The notes beneath the pieces were generated by a model. It ran no database searches, was not told the DNA's origin, and was given only the letters and a program-made list of their open reading frames with translations. The translations under genes were made by a program, and so were the position numbers. Below are positions 8,282 to 17,053 of a stretch of 64,000 nucleotides of DNA, one piece after another (position 1 is the first letter of the stretch; the number at the start of each line of letters is the position of its first letter). The stretch is from contig NZXU01000086.1 in assembly GCA_002698425.1 (NCBI GenBank), forward strand, positions 1-64,000, given 5' to 3'. This stretch comes from Ahrensia sp. Lineage in GTDB: Bacteria; Pseudomonadota; Alphaproteobacteria; Rhizobiales; Rhizobiaceae.

Positions 8282-8653
8282 ATGCCGCTTTACAATGTCC
8301 GCCTCGAAATGGCCCGCGAACCGGGTTTTCCCGAAGGCAACAAGAACCGGGGCTACATCCTCGTTCTGCCGCTGGGCGACGACATGAAGATCGACGGCGC
8401 GGAATGGAAGAAGCACCCCGAGGCCTGCACGGTCGAGCGCTTCTGGGACGGCGAGCGCGCCGAACTCGGCTATCTCGAGCGCCACAAGAAGGGCCAGTGG
8501 GTCTTCGACTACGATTTCGACGATGACGAGGACGAGGAATCCGGCTTCCGCCTCGGCGAGCATTCCTTCAACAAGGGCGAATACGTCTCCATCTCCGGCC
8601 ATGACGGCAAGATGCACACCTTCACCGTCGTCGCGGTCAGCCCGGCCGGCTGA
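8282..8653 (+). CDS. Conserved hypothetical acidic protein
   Basis: A 123-residue cytoplasmic protein with no recognised domain. The start at 8282 has a GGGAGA ribosome site about 8 bases upstream. The first half is a beta-rich segment (MPLYNVRLEMAREPGFPEGN, RGYILVLPLG). The middle carries an acidic patch FDYDFDDDEDEESG, then SFNKGEYVSISGHDGKMHTF. It is a compact orphan whose promoter lies in the 148-base divergent region shared with the renalase-like gene. Function unknown. Confidence 0.75.
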   Translation: MPLYNVRLEMAREPGFPEGNKNRGYILVLPLGDDMKIDGAEWKKHPEACTVERFWDGERAELGYLERHKKGQWVFDYDFDDDEDEESGFRLGEHSFNKGEYVSISGHDGKMHTFTVVAVSPAG

Positions 8654-8691
8654 AACAGCTCAGATCCGAGAATGCCTGACGCGGCTGTGCG

Positions 8692-9003
8692 TCAGGCGAT
8701 CACCTCGCCGATCAGGAATTTCGGCGCCACATTGGTGAAATTGGGGAGATCCTCCCCGAGCGGACCGCTCGCTTCCAGGGCGGCCTTCATGGCTGCCTCG
8801 TCCGCGAAGACGAATGTCGCGACCGCGAAAAAGTCAGGGGGTGCGTCCGGGCCGCCACCCGCCAGTCCCTTTGTCACCACCGTCGACTGGAGATGCGGAC
8901 CCATCGTCTGGTCGACCAGCTTCATGTGCTTGTCCGCATAATAATCGAAGTCGAACGTGGTCCCCTCCGCGACCGGATAGATCACCTGCACCGATACTGC
9001 CAT
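8692..9003 (-). CDS. EthD-family protein
   Basis: A 103-residue dimeric ferredoxin-like-fold protein of the EthD family (small proteins linked to ether or polyketide oxidation, exact role unclear). The hallmark segment FDYYADKHMKLVDQTMGPHL matches the EthD signature (Y-x-x-x-H). The start at 9003 is supported by GGGAGGAA upstream; an in-frame extension to 9069 lacks homology-like sequence. It is a stand-alone transcription unit. Confidence 0.85.
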   Translation of the reverse strand: MAVSVQVIYPVAEGTTFDFDYYADKHMKLVDQTMGPHLQSTVVTKGLAGGGPDAPPDFFAVATFVFADEAAMKAALEASGPLGEDLPNFTNVAPKFLIGEVIA

Positions 9004-9129
9004 TCGTTCCTCCCGTAAAAAATCAGGGCGCGCGGCCCTGACGTGTGCAGGATAACGGCGGATCGGCAACGGTCAACGCTGCCACCGAATTTTCTCACAC
9101 TGTGGGAATTCGCGAGGGCTATGCGGCGA

Positions 9130-9945
9130 TCAGCCCGTGAAGCCCGGATGCTTCTCCACGTCCTTCAGCAGCTCCAGCAGCCCGCTCACCGCGTGATCGA
9201 GGATCGCTTCCCCGATCTCCGCCGAGGCGCCGGCCGCATTGCCCACCGCGCCGATCGCCGACAGGTCCTCCATGGTCCAGCCGAAGGCATGCGGCCCGTA
9301 GGCGCGCAGATGGAGATAATCGCGGATGAACTCTCCTTGCCGGGACGGAAAATCCGCCGCACGCTCCATGGCCACCTTGTCCGGATGGATCGCCAGCATC
9401 ACCGAGGTCTCGATCAGCCCGCCATGGATGTCGAGGTGCTTTTCCTCCGGGCTCATCACGCCCTCCGGCAGGCCGAACCGCGTCCAGCTCGTCGCCACCG
9501 CAAGCATGTTGAACCGGGTGCGCAGTTCCGTCGCCACGACCGTCATCAAGGGCGAATTGCCGCCATGCGCGTTCAGCATCACCAGCTTGCGGATGCCGGA
9601 GCGATGCGCCTGCTCGCCGATCCGGATCCAGCGCCGCACGGCCTGGTCCCATTCCAGCGTCTTCGTGCCGGCGACGTGCATGTGCTCGGGCGAATAGCCC
9701 ACCTCCTCGACCGGCAGGAACACCACAGGCGCGGCGTCCGGCAGCCGCCGGATCAGCCGGTCGACGACGGCTTCCGCGATCAGGCTGTCGGTCTCGAAGG
9801 GCAGATGCGGCCCGTGCTGCTCGGTCGCGCCGAGCGGCAGCACCGCGATCCATTTCGCCGCCTCGGCAGGCGCCGCCATGCGCTCCGGCAGCGTTTCGAC
9901 GCGTCGCCGCAGGCGTTTCGGCTTCGTCGCCCCGTCCGCCGTCAT
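9130..9945 (-). CDS. Creatininase-family amidohydrolase
   Basis: A 271-residue metal-dependent hydrolase of the creatininase family (creatinine amidohydrolase, or mycofactocin/F420-pathway and formamide hydrolase relatives). Metal-binding motifs are LGATEQHGPHLPFETD (E42, H44, D53) and LNAHGGN. The ATG at 9945 overlaps the stop codon of the upstream amidohydrolase gene (ATGA), so the two are translationally coupled and probably act on successive cyclic amide or purine-derived intermediates. True creatininase activity is not implied; the family is broad. Confidence 0.87.
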   Translation of the reverse strand: MTADGATKPKRLRRRVETLPERMAAPAEAAKWIAVLPLGATEQHGPHLPFETDSLIAEAVVDRLIRRLPDAAPVVFLPVEEVGYSPEHMHVAGTKTLEWDQAVRRWIRIGEQAHRSGIRKLVMLNAHGGNSPLMTVVATELRTRFNMLAVATSWTRFGLPEGVMSPEEKHLDIHGGLIETSVMLAIHPDKVAMERAADFPSRQGEFIRDYLHLRAYGPHAFGWTMEDLSAIGAVGNAAGASAEIGEAILDHAVSGLLELLKDVEKHPGFTG

Positions 9946-11291
9946 GTCGCCTCCGCGAAGAGTTTCGCCACCGCGCCGTGCTCGTGGCGCAGTCTCTCGA
10001 TATCGACGCCCACCGGCATGCCGTCCTCGACGGTCCATTTGCCGGCGATCATCACCCGGTCGGCACGATGCGCGCCGCACAGGATCAGCGCGGCGAGCGG
10101 GTCATGCGCGCCGGAAAACCGCAATTCGTCCAGCGTGAACAGCGCCAGGTCCGCCTGTTTGCCCACGGCGATCGCGCCGATATCGCTGCGCCCAATGCAC
10201 CGCGCCGACCCTTCGGTCGCCCAGCGCAGCACGTCGAGATGCGTCACCGTCGCGTCGTAGCGCAGCCGGTTCAGCATCAGCGCGTGGCGCGCGCCCTCCA
10301 TCAGGTTGGAACTGTCGTTGGAGGCCGACCCGTCGACGCCGAGCCCCACCTTGACGCCCGCGGCTTCCAGATCGCGCGTCCGGCAGAAGCCCGACGCCAG
10401 CACCGCGTTCGATGTCGGGCAATGCGAAACGCCGACGCCCGCGTCGCCGAGGCGCGCGATCTCGTCGTCGCCGAAATGGATGCCATGCGCCAGCCAGGTC
10501 CTGTCGCCGAGCCAGCCGCAATCCTCCAGGTAATCGACCGGCCGGCAGCCGAACATCGAGACGCAGAACTCGTCCTCGTCATGCGTCTCGCCCAGATGCG
10601 TATGCAGCGCGCAGCCGCATCTGTTCGCGAGCGTCGCCGTGTCCCGCATCAGTTCGCGCGTCACCGAAAAGGGCGAGCACGGCGCCAGCGCCACCTGCAG
10701 CATCGCCCCCTCGGAGGCGTCGTGATACCTGCTGATCACCCGCTCGCAATCGGCGAGAATCGTATCGTGGTCCTGCACGACCGAATCCGGCGGCAGCCCG
10801 CCATCCTTCTGCGACAGATTCATCGAGCCGCGATTGAGCACCATGCGGATGCCGAGCGCGGTCGCCTCCTCCGCCTGGATGTCGAGCGCATCCTCCAGCC
10901 CGCCGGGAAAGACATAATGATGGTCCGAAGAGCAGGTCACGCCCGACAACATCAGTTCGACGAGCGCCAGCCGCGTCGCCAGCCTGAGCCCGTCCGGGCC
11001 GAGCTTCGCCCAGATCGGGTAGAGCGCCGTCAGCCAGTCGAACAGCTCCTTGTTGATCGCGGCCGGATGCGCCCGCGTCAGCGTCTGGTAGAAATGGTGA
11101 TGCGTGTTGATCAGCCCCGGCAGGACCACATGCCGCGAAGCGTCGAACGTCGCGCATTCGATCGACGGCGACCCGCCCGCCGGCACGAGCTCAACGATTG
11201 TCCCGGCCGACACGACAACGCCGCCAGAGGCGTCCCCGTCGGCGAGAATGGCGAGAGGCGACTTGATCCAGAGGGGCGTTGAAGATGGCAT
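9942..11291 (-). CDS. 8-oxoguanine deaminase / AtzB-like amidohydrolase
   Basis: A 449-residue TIM-barrel amidohydrolase that deaminates heterocycles. The metal motif is INTHHHFYQTLTRA (H64-H66 region), the second histidine is in LHTHLGETHDEDEF, and GLGVDGSASNDSSNL carries the catalytic aspartate. The THHHFYQTLTRA and CSSDHHYVFPGG stretches are characteristic of the 8-oxoguanine deaminase group (8-oxoguanine to urate). Hydroxydechloroatrazine ethylaminohydrolase is a near relative and cannot be excluded. Coupled by ATGA overlap to the creatininase-family gene. Confidence 0.85.
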   Translation of the reverse strand: MPSSTPLWIKSPLAILADGDASGGVVVSAGTIVELVPAGGSPSIECATFDASRHVVLPGLINTHHHFYQTLTRAHPAAINKELFDWLTALYPIWAKLGPDGLRLATRLALVELMLSGVTCSSDHHYVFPGGLEDALDIQAEEATALGIRMVLNRGSMNLSQKDGGLPPDSVVQDHDTILADCERVISRYHDASEGAMLQVALAPCSPFSVTRELMRDTATLANRCGCALHTHLGETHDEDEFCVSMFGCRPVDYLEDCGWLGDRTWLAHGIHFGDDEIARLGDAGVGVSHCPTSNAVLASGFCRTRDLEAAGVKVGLGVDGSASNDSSNLMEGARHALMLNRLRYDATVTHLDVLRWATEGSARCIGRSDIGAIAVGKQADLALFTLDELRFSGAHDPLAALILCGAHRADRVMIAGKWTVEDGMPVGVDIERLRHEHGAVAKLFAEAT

Positions 11292-11446
11292 GAAAGAACC
11301 TGAAATGCGGAAGCTTCATTCCTAGAAGATCGCGGGCCGGTCTGCCAAGGCCCGAACCCGCGCCTTGGCGCGCACTTGTCCGCTCTTCCATGCTATGAGG
11401 TTGACCAGTCTGCCGGCGCGCCCGGCCTGTCGCGGAAAGCCCGCCC

Positions 11447-12097
11447 ATGTTCACCTGGAAGACCGCCCGGCGGATCGTCCTCCTGATTGTGCTGCTCGTT
11501 GCCGCGAACCTCGCCGGCAACTATTTCGCCGACCTGTTCGGCGCGGAACTGAAGCAAAGCGGCGTGATCGCCCGCTGGGGCACAGCGGCGCTCGCCGTCG
11601 CCTATTGTATCCTGCTCGCGATTCCCTTCGTCCCCGGCGTCGAAATGGGCATGATGCTGATGGCGATCCACGGCACCTCGATCGCGCTGCTGGTCTATCT
11701 GTGCACGGTCATCGGCCTGTCGATCGCCTTTCTCGCGGGCCGCCTCGTCCCGCTCGCGGCCATCGCACGCTTTGCGCGTTTCCTGCATCTGGAACGCGTC
11801 GCCCTGTTGATCGACGATATCGAGGCCACGGATCGCGAGGAAAGGCTGGCCCGGCTGATGGACCATGCGCCCAACCGGGCCATCCCCTTCCTGCTGCGCC
11901 ACCGCCATGTCGCCCTCGCCCTGGCGCTCAACACACCCGGCAATTCGATCATCGGCGGCGGCGGCGGCATAGCGCTGCTCGCCGGATCGACGCGGCTCTT
12001 TTCCGCGGCGGGATTCCTGATCGCGGTCGCACTGGCCGTCTCGCCGGTGCCGCTCGCCTTCTACCTCTTCGGGCAGCAGTTTTTTCCGCCTCTCTAG
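11447..12097 (+). CDS. VTT/DedA-like integral membrane protein
   Basis: A 216-residue inner-membrane protein with about five hydrophobic segments (residues about 8-28, 45-70, 78-98, 145-165 and 185-208). The paired reentrant-type motifs FVPGVEMGMM and NTPGNSIIGGGGG resemble the VTT domain of DedA/TMEM64 proteins, which move lipids. The similarity is by pattern, so the family call is moderate. It is preceded by a 155-base region in which I see no clear element, and followed by the marR gene. Confidence 0.7.
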   Translation: MFTWKTARRIVLLIVLLVAANLAGNYFADLFGAELKQSGVIARWGTAALAVAYCILLAIPFVPGVEMGMMLMAIHGTSIALLVYLCTVIGLSIAFLAGRLVPLAAIARFARFLHLERVALLIDDIEATDREERLARLMDHAPNRAIPFLLRHRHVALALALNTPGNSIIGGGGGIALLAGSTRLFSAAGFLIAVALAVSPVPLAFYLFGQQFFPPL

Positions 12098-12163
12098 CGA
12101 CGGATCGCCGGAAAATCAGCGGTTTGCTTGACCCGGTTTCTTTCGTCGGCTTAATGGTTCGCC

Positions 12164-12694
12164 ATGAATCGCTATTACATCGAAAAGGAAGCCGAAGAGG
12201 TCACCAAGCTCCTCGCGAGCCTGCAGAACGCGGCCCGCGTCGGCCGCACCCACATGGCCAGGCTCCTGCAGACCACCGGTCTCTATGCCGGCCAGGAAAG
12301 CGTCATGGAACTGCTGGCGGCAAAGGACGGCCAGACGCTCGGCCAACTCGCCGCCGCCCTCGGCGTCAAGCCGCCCACCGTCACCAAGACCGTCACCCGC
12401 CTCGCCGAACAGGGTTTCGTCGAACGGCGCCCCTCCGAAACGGACGCCCGCCAGATCCATGTCTGGCTCACCGAGGAAGGCCGCGCGGTCCTCGAGCAGA
12501 TGCAGCGCGCCATCCGCGACGCGGAAATGCGGGCGCTGGACGGGGTGAAGAAGAAAGAGCGCAAGCAGCTCGCCAAGATCCTCGCCAAGATCGAGTCCAA
12601 TCTCGGCGAACCCGCGGCCGAGAAAAAGAAGAAGCCCTCGGCGAAGAAAAAGAAGAAAAAGGCCGAGCCCGCGCCGGAAGCCGAGACCTCTTGA
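12164..12694 (+). CDS. MarR-family regulator with lysine-rich tail
   Basis: A 176-residue winged-helix DNA-binding protein. The MarR core runs from about residue 30 to 145, with the recognition helix LGVKPPTVTKTVTRLAEQGF and wing VERRPSETDARQIHVWLTEE. The last 30 residues are almost entirely lysine with alanine/proline/glutamate (two runs of KKKK or longer), an unusual tail that could add nonspecific DNA binding. A possible promoter TTGACC (12128) with TAATGG (12152) precedes it. The target genes are not evident; the gene is monocistronic or linked to the following LacI gene. Confidence 0.88.
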   Translation: MNRYYIEKEAEEVTKLLASLQNAARVGRTHMARLLQTTGLYAGQESVMELLAAKDGQTLGQLAAALGVKPPTVTKTVTRLAEQGFVERRPSETDARQIHVWLTEEGRAVLEQMQRAIRDAEMRALDGVKKKERKQLAKILAKIESNLGEPAAEKKKKPSAKKKKKKAEPAPEAETS

Positions 12695-12759
12695 CGGCCA
12701 AGCCCGTCCCGATGGCAAATCTCTACCTGCGACCCTTTGCAATTGCCTTGCGCTGAGGG

Positions 12760-12783
12760 TTTAACTATTTTAAAAAGTTTAAA
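12760..12783. promoter_or_regulatory. AT-rich inverted repeat upstream of lacI-type gene
   Basis: TTTAACT (12760-12766) and AGTTTAAA (12776-12783) form a near-perfect dyad just before the ribosome site of the LacI-family gene. It is a candidate autoregulatory operator; the arms are AT-rich, so chance is possible. Confidence 0.4.
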
Positions 12784-12796
12784 GGCGGGGGAGTTC

Positions 12797-13822
12797 GTGG
12801 CGCAAAAGATCAAACTGTCCACCATCGGCGAAGCCCTTGGTGTTTCGACGGCGACCGTGTCGCTCGCGCTGCGCGACAGCCCGCTCGTCGCCGAGGCGAC
12901 GAAGGAGAAGATCAAGGCCCATGCGCGCCAGATGGGCTATATCTACAATCGCCGCGCCGCCAGCCTGCGCACCTCGAAATCCGGCATCATCGGCGTCGTC
13001 GTCCATGACATCATGAACCCCTTCTACGGGGAGATCCTGAAGTCGATCGAGACCGAGCTCGACCGCTCGCGCCACACCTTCCTTCTCTCCAACCATTACG
13101 ACAATGTCGAAAAGCAGCGCGATTTCCTCGACACGCTGATGCAGCTCGGCGCCGACGGCGTCATCATGTCGCCGGCCATCGGCACGCCGCTGGACGATGT
13201 CGACCTGATCCTGCGCAACGGCCTGCCGGTCGTGCTGATCGCCCGCTCGATCCCGCGCGCCAGCCTGCCGGTCTTTCGCGGCGACGACGCCTTCGGCACC
13301 GGCCTCGCCACCAAGCATCTGATCTCGCTCGGCCACAAGCGCATCGCCTTCATCGGCGGCACCGACGAGACCTCGACCGGCCGCGACCGCTACCAGGGCT
13401 ATCTCGCCGCCATGCAGAAGGCCGAACTTGCGGCCAAGCCCGAGTGGCGCATTCCCGGCCCCCGCACCAAGCAGGCCGGCTTCGAGGCGACCGGCGAATT
13501 CCTCGCCCTGCCCGACAAGCCGACCGCCGCCGTCTGCTGGAACGATCTCGTCGCCATCGGCCTGATGAACGGCATCGCGCGCGCCGGCCTCGTGCCGGGC
13601 GTCGACATCTCCGTCACCGGCTATGACGATCTGGAGGAGGCCGCCATCGCCACCCCGGCGCTGACGACGGTCTGGAACGGCCAGCCCGAAGTCGGCCGCC
13701 GCGCCGCCCGCGCCCTGCTCGACCGCATCGACGCGGTCAAGGACAATGCCGGCGCGCTCGAACTGATCCGCCCCGAGCTCCACATCCGTCAGTCGACATC
13801 GCCGGTCAAGGAACGGGCCTGA
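12797..13822 (+). CDS. LacI-family transcriptional regulator
   Basis: A repressor of about 341 residues. The N-terminal helix-turn-helix is IGEALGVSTATVSLALRDSP, followed by the hinge NRRAASLRT and a periplasmic-binding-protein-like effector domain (SGIIGVVVHDIMNPFYGEIL). A GTG start at 12797 is chosen: GGCGGGGGAG lies just upstream and the sequence AQKIKLSTIGEALG is the normal LacI start. An ATG 60 bases upstream would place the putative operator inside the gene. The stop is followed after one base by the 2-hydroxyacid dehydrogenase ATG, so this regulator probably controls that enzyme. Confidence 0.9.
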   Translation: MAQKIKLSTIGEALGVSTATVSLALRDSPLVAEATKEKIKAHARQMGYIYNRRAASLRTSKSGIIGVVVHDIMNPFYGEILKSIETELDRSRHTFLLSNHYDNVEKQRDFLDTLMQLGADGVIMSPAIGTPLDDVDLILRNGLPVVLIARSIPRASLPVFRGDDAFGTGLATKHLISLGHKRIAFIGGTDETSTGRDRYQGYLAAMQKAELAAKPEWRIPGPRTKQAGFEATGEFLALPDKPTAAVCWNDLVAIGLMNGIARAGLVPGVDISVTGYDDLEEAAIATPALTTVWNGQPEVGRRAARALLDRIDAVKDNAGALELIRPELHIRQSTSPVKERA

Positions 13823-13823
13823 C

Positions 13824-14807
13824 ATGAACGACCTGAAATCGGTCAGCGTGCTGATGCCGGCGCGCTTCTACGATCGCGCCGCCGAGCGTATCCTCGAAGC
13901 CTTCGACACGGTCCTCATCGACAAACCCGATCCCGCCCTCATCCCGGCCGGCAAGCGCGATCAGATCACCGGCATGGCCGCGCTGCTCAATCCGGACTGG
14001 GTGCCCGTCATCGACGCCCTGCCGGCGCTTCAGATCATTTCCAATTTCGGCGTCGGCTATCACCCGGTGCCGTCTCTGCACGCGATCGAAAAGGGCATCT
14101 GCGTCACCCACACGCCGGACGTCCTCAACGAGGAAGTCGCCGATACCGCCATCGGCGTGCTGCTCAACACCCTGCGCCGCTTCGACCGGGCCGGCCAGTG
14201 GGTGCGCGACGGCAAATGGGAGAGCGTCGGCAATTTCACGCCCTCGCCGCTCACCATGCGCGGCAGGACCGTCGGCCTTTTCGGCCTCGGCCGCATCGGC
14301 AAGGCGATCGCCCGGCGCATCGAGGGCTTCGGCCTGCCCGTCCACTATCACGCCCGCCACCGCGTCGGCGACGTGCCCTATACGTACCACCCGACGCTCG
14401 CCGGCATGGCCAAGGCCGTCGACACGCTGATCTGCATCGTCCCCGGCACGCCGGAAACCCGCCATGCCGTTGATGCAGGGGTGCTGGAAGCGCTCGGCCC
14501 CGACGGCGTTCTGGTCAATGTCGCCCGCGGTTCGGTCGTCGACGAGACCGCGCTGATCGCGGCGCTTGCCGCCGGCACGATCGCCGCCGCCGGCCTCGAC
14601 GTCTTCGAGGACGAGCCGCATGTTCCGTCCGCCTTGATCGGGATGGAAAACACCTTCCTGACGCCTCATATCGGCTCCGCCTCGGCCCACACCCGTGCCG
14701 CCATGGGCGACCTTGTCGCCGACAATCTCGTGTCCTGGTTCGAAAAGGGAGAGGCCGTCACCCCCGTTCCCGAGGCAAAGGCGGCGGGACTGGAAAAGAG
14801 GCGCTGA
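13824..14807 (+). CDS. D-2-hydroxyacid dehydrogenase (glyoxylate/hydroxypyruvate reductase-like)
   Basis: A 327-residue NAD(P)-dependent oxidoreductase reducing 2-oxoacids to D-2-hydroxyacids. The nucleotide loop is GLGRIG (154-159). The catalytic triad is R235 (VNVARGSVVDE), E264 (DVFEDEP) and H282 (TPHIGSAS). The family resembles plant-type hydroxypyruvate/phenylpyruvate reductases. The gene begins 1 base after the LacI-family stop and so is expressed with its likely regulator. The substrate is unknown. Confidence 0.9.
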   Translation: MNDLKSVSVLMPARFYDRAAERILEAFDTVLIDKPDPALIPAGKRDQITGMAALLNPDWVPVIDALPALQIISNFGVGYHPVPSLHAIEKGICVTHTPDVLNEEVADTAIGVLLNTLRRFDRAGQWVRDGKWESVGNFTPSPLTMRGRTVGLFGLGRIGKAIARRIEGFGLPVHYHARHRVGDVPYTYHPTLAGMAKAVDTLICIVPGTPETRHAVDAGVLEALGPDGVLVNVARGSVVDETALIAALAAGTIAAAGLDVFEDEPHVPSALIGMENTFLTPHIGSASAHTRAAMGDLVADNLVSWFEKGEAVTPVPEAKAAGLEKRR

Positions 14808-14849
14808 CAGGTATCGGACGGGTCGTCAGCGATATCCTCGGCTGGGCCC

Positions 14850-15077
14850 CTACATCGTATATCCCGGCTTCTTGTAGAGACGGTCCAGCTGCCCGGCGAT
14901 CTCCGGCTGATAGACCTCGTCGCGCCAGCGATCGGAATCGACCTCCTCGATCGCCACCGAAACAGACGCCTCGCTGTTTCCAAGGATGTCCATCACGCTT
15001 TTCGTGACGGCTTCGGCGAGGTCCTGCTTCTGCCCCTCCGTCTTGCCGGGCCAGATTTTAACGATCACATGGGGCAT
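14850..15077 (-). CDS. 4-oxalocrotonate tautomerase-family enzyme
   Basis: A 75-residue beta-alpha-beta tautomerase with the catalytic N-terminal proline ([18 protein letters not shown]) that acts as general base after Met removal. The length and the [19 protein letters not shown] helix resemble the PptA/YdcE group, which forms dimers. Keto-enol tautomerisation of phenylpyruvate-like compounds is the family activity; the true substrate here is unknown. It is convergent with the dehydrogenase gene. Confidence 0.85.
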   Translation of the reverse strand: MPHVIVKIWPGKTEGQKQDLAEAVTKSVMDILGNSEASVSVAIEEVDSDRWRDEVYQPEIAGQLDRLYKKPGYTM

Positions 15078-15165
15078 TCCGGTTCTCCTGATTGGTCTGT
15101 TGGACAGGATATCCCGGCGGGCATGCGCCCGCCGGGACTATCTGCGTCGGGTCTTTCCGCCGCGC

Positions 15166-15918
15166 TTACCAGGGCTGCTTGGCCGGCCCGACGGTGAATT
15201 CGCTCACCGCGGTGTCTTCCGGCAGACCGAGCGCAAAGGCAACGACGTCGGCGATCCGCTCCGGCGAAATCGCCATCGCGTCATAAAGGCCCTGCATGCC
15301 CGCCGCCGTCTGCTGGTCGGTGATCGTGTCCAGCAGCTCGGTGCTGATTGCGGCCGGATAGAGCGTCGACGTGCGAATATGGGTGCCTTCCATCGCCGCT
15401 TCCATGCGCAGCACTTCCATGAAGTTGCGCACAAACCACTTGGTGCCGCCATAGACCGACGCGCCCGGATAGTTCTTCAGGCCCGCCACCGAGGAGACCG
15501 CCAGCACATAGCCGGACTTCTGTTCGGTGAAGGTCGGCATGACGGAGGCGACGCCGTTCAGCACGCCCTTGATGTTGACGTCGACCATCTGGTTCCACTC
15601 GTCCGTCTTCAGCGCCGAAACCGGCGAGCTCGGCATCAGGCCGGCATTCAGGAAGATCGCGTCGACGCCGCCGAACGTTTCCTTGGCGAGCTTGACGATG
15701 GCGTCGTTCTCGGCCGGCTTCGTCACGTCCAGTTCCTGGTAGACGGCTTCGCCGCCATCGGCCTTGATGGCGTCGACGATCTGCTTGAGCTTTTCCTCGC
15801 GCCGCGCGCCGAGCACGACCTTGGCACCCTTCGCCGCGAGCAGTTTTGCGGTCGCCTCGCCGATACCCGACGATGCGCCCGTGATGATGACGACTTTGTC
15901 TGAAATGTTGTTGGCCAT
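15166..15918 (-). CDS. Short-chain dehydrogenase/reductase
   Basis: A 250-residue classical SDR. The cofactor motif is TGASSGIG (13-20), NAG is at about 91-93, the catalytic serine is at 142/143, and Y156-x3-K160 is YGGTK. The sequence resembles the YdfG/clavaldehyde-dehydrogenase-like SDRs. The start at 15918 (MANNISDK) has GGAG six bases upstream; the in-frame ATG at 15930 is an alternative. It is the third gene of a cupin/cyclophilin-like/SDR run divergent from a LysR gene, an arrangement that suggests one regulated stress or detoxification unit. Confidence 0.9.
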   Translation of the reverse strand: MANNISDKVVIITGASSGIGEATAKLLAAKGAKVVLGARREEKLKQIVDAIKADGGEAVYQELDVTKPAENDAIVKLAKETFGGVDAIFLNAGLMPSSPVSALKTDEWNQMVDVNIKGVLNGVASVMPTFTEQKSGYVLAVSSVAGLKNYPGASVYGGTKWFVRNFMEVLRMEAAMEGTHIRTSTLYPAAISTELLDTITDQQTAAGMQGLYDAMAISPERIADVVAFALGLPEDTAVSEFTVGPAKQPW

Positions 15919-16094
15919 GATGGTCTCCATTGCTTTCTTGCGGTTTGGTTTGGTTTGACCCCGGCCGTTATGCCGGCAGGGGGAAGGGTCGGTTAGAAGG
16001 GCTCGGTGCGAGCCGGTACTTCCGTCCGGTTGGGGCACAGGAAACCCGTCCGCCCGAAGGCGGTTGGTCCTGCGAACGGGAAAAGCCGTTGGTG

Positions 16095-16559
16095 TCAGTC
16101 GGCGGCTTCGATACGGATGCGTGTCTCTCCGGCCTCGACGAGTGCGGCGATCGATCCGTCGAACGCACCGAGCCGGACCAGCCCGCGGGAGTAGCTGAAG
16201 GGCTTGTAAAAGATCGCCAGATTTCCCCACGGTCGGTATTGCGTGATGTCGCCGGCCTGGGGCGCGTAGCCCTCCGGCGCATCGGTGGCGTCGAGCTTGC
16301 GGCCGAGATCGGCGACCTTCTCGGTGCCGTGATAGTCACTCACGACAAGCTCCAGCGGCAGCATCGAGGCGAAGTCGCGCGCAGCGGGCGTATCGTCCAG
16401 CGTCGCGGGCAAGGTGGTGTCGCCGACGATGACCTTGATACGGGTCATGGCTGCCTCGTTCGTTTCCGGTCCGGTTTGGGCGTGAGCCGCGGTGGAGAAC
16501 ACGGCGGCCAGCGTCGCTGTCAGGAAGCCGCGCCGCGCCATTCGACCGAGGTCAGCCAT
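16095..16559 (-). CDS. Exported cyclophilin-like domain protein
   Basis: A 154-residue protein with a twin-arginine-type signal ([21 protein letters not shown]) and a cyclophilin-like-2 domain ([20 protein letters not shown], then [21 protein letters not shown]). This family is small and of unknown reaction; it lacks obvious prolyl-isomerase residues. Its start overlaps the end of the cupin gene by 8 bases, showing translational coupling, and the SDR gene follows. Confidence 0.83.
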   Translation of the reverse strand: MADLGRMARRGFLTATLAAVFSTAAHAQTGPETNEAAMTRIKVIVGDTTLPATLDDTPAARDFASMLPLELVVSDYHGTEKVADLGRKLDATDAPEGYAPQAGDITQYRPWGNLAIFYKPFSYSRGLVRLGAFDGSIAALVEAGETRIRIEAAD

Positions 16560-16947
16560 TGTAATCCCGATCCGAAACCTTCTCCATCCAGTCGACGGTC
16601 TTCCCGTCCTGGACTTCCTGGATGGCCAGATGGGTCATGGCCTCGTCCGGAGCCGCGCCGTGCCAGTGCTTCTCGCCGGCCGGAAACCAGACGACGTCGC
16701 CGACACGGATTTCCTCGATCGGACCGCCCCAGCGCTGCACCCGGCCGACGCCGGAGGTGACGACGAGGGTCTGTCCGAGCGGATGCGTGTGCCACGCCGT
16801 GCGTGCGCCGGGCTCGAAACTCACATTCGCACCCTGCACGCGTTCTTTGTCGAAGCCGTTGAACAGCATCTCGATCTGCACTGAACCGGTAAACCAGTCG
16901 GTCGGTCCCGGACCGCCCGGATGCTTGTCTGCACGCGTGATTTCCAT
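16552..16947 (-). CDS. Cupin-domain protein, (R)-mandelonitrile-lyase/carboxymuconolactone-linked type
   Basis: A 131-residue single-domain cupin. Metal ligands are in [12 protein letters not shown] (two histidines) and GEKHWHG. Close relatives are small manganese cupins, some with hydroxynitrile lyase activity, and are often found beside SDR genes under LysR control. The start at 16947 has AAAGGA upstream. First gene of the operon divergent from lysR. Confidence 0.87.
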   Translation of the reverse strand: MEITRADKHPGGPGPTDWFTGSVQIEMLFNGFDKERVQGANVSFEPGARTAWHTHPLGQTLVVTSGVGRVQRWGGPIEEIRVGDVVWFPAGEKHWHGAAPDEAMTHLAIQEVQDGKTVDWMEKVSDRDYNG

Positions 16948-17053
16948 CGCGAATATCCTTTCTTTCCTCGGTGTCTGTGCTGGCAAGATAGGTCGAAACG
17001 CGCTATCCGATTAGCGGGTATAATTCGCATGAACTATTGAGCAGAATTCACTA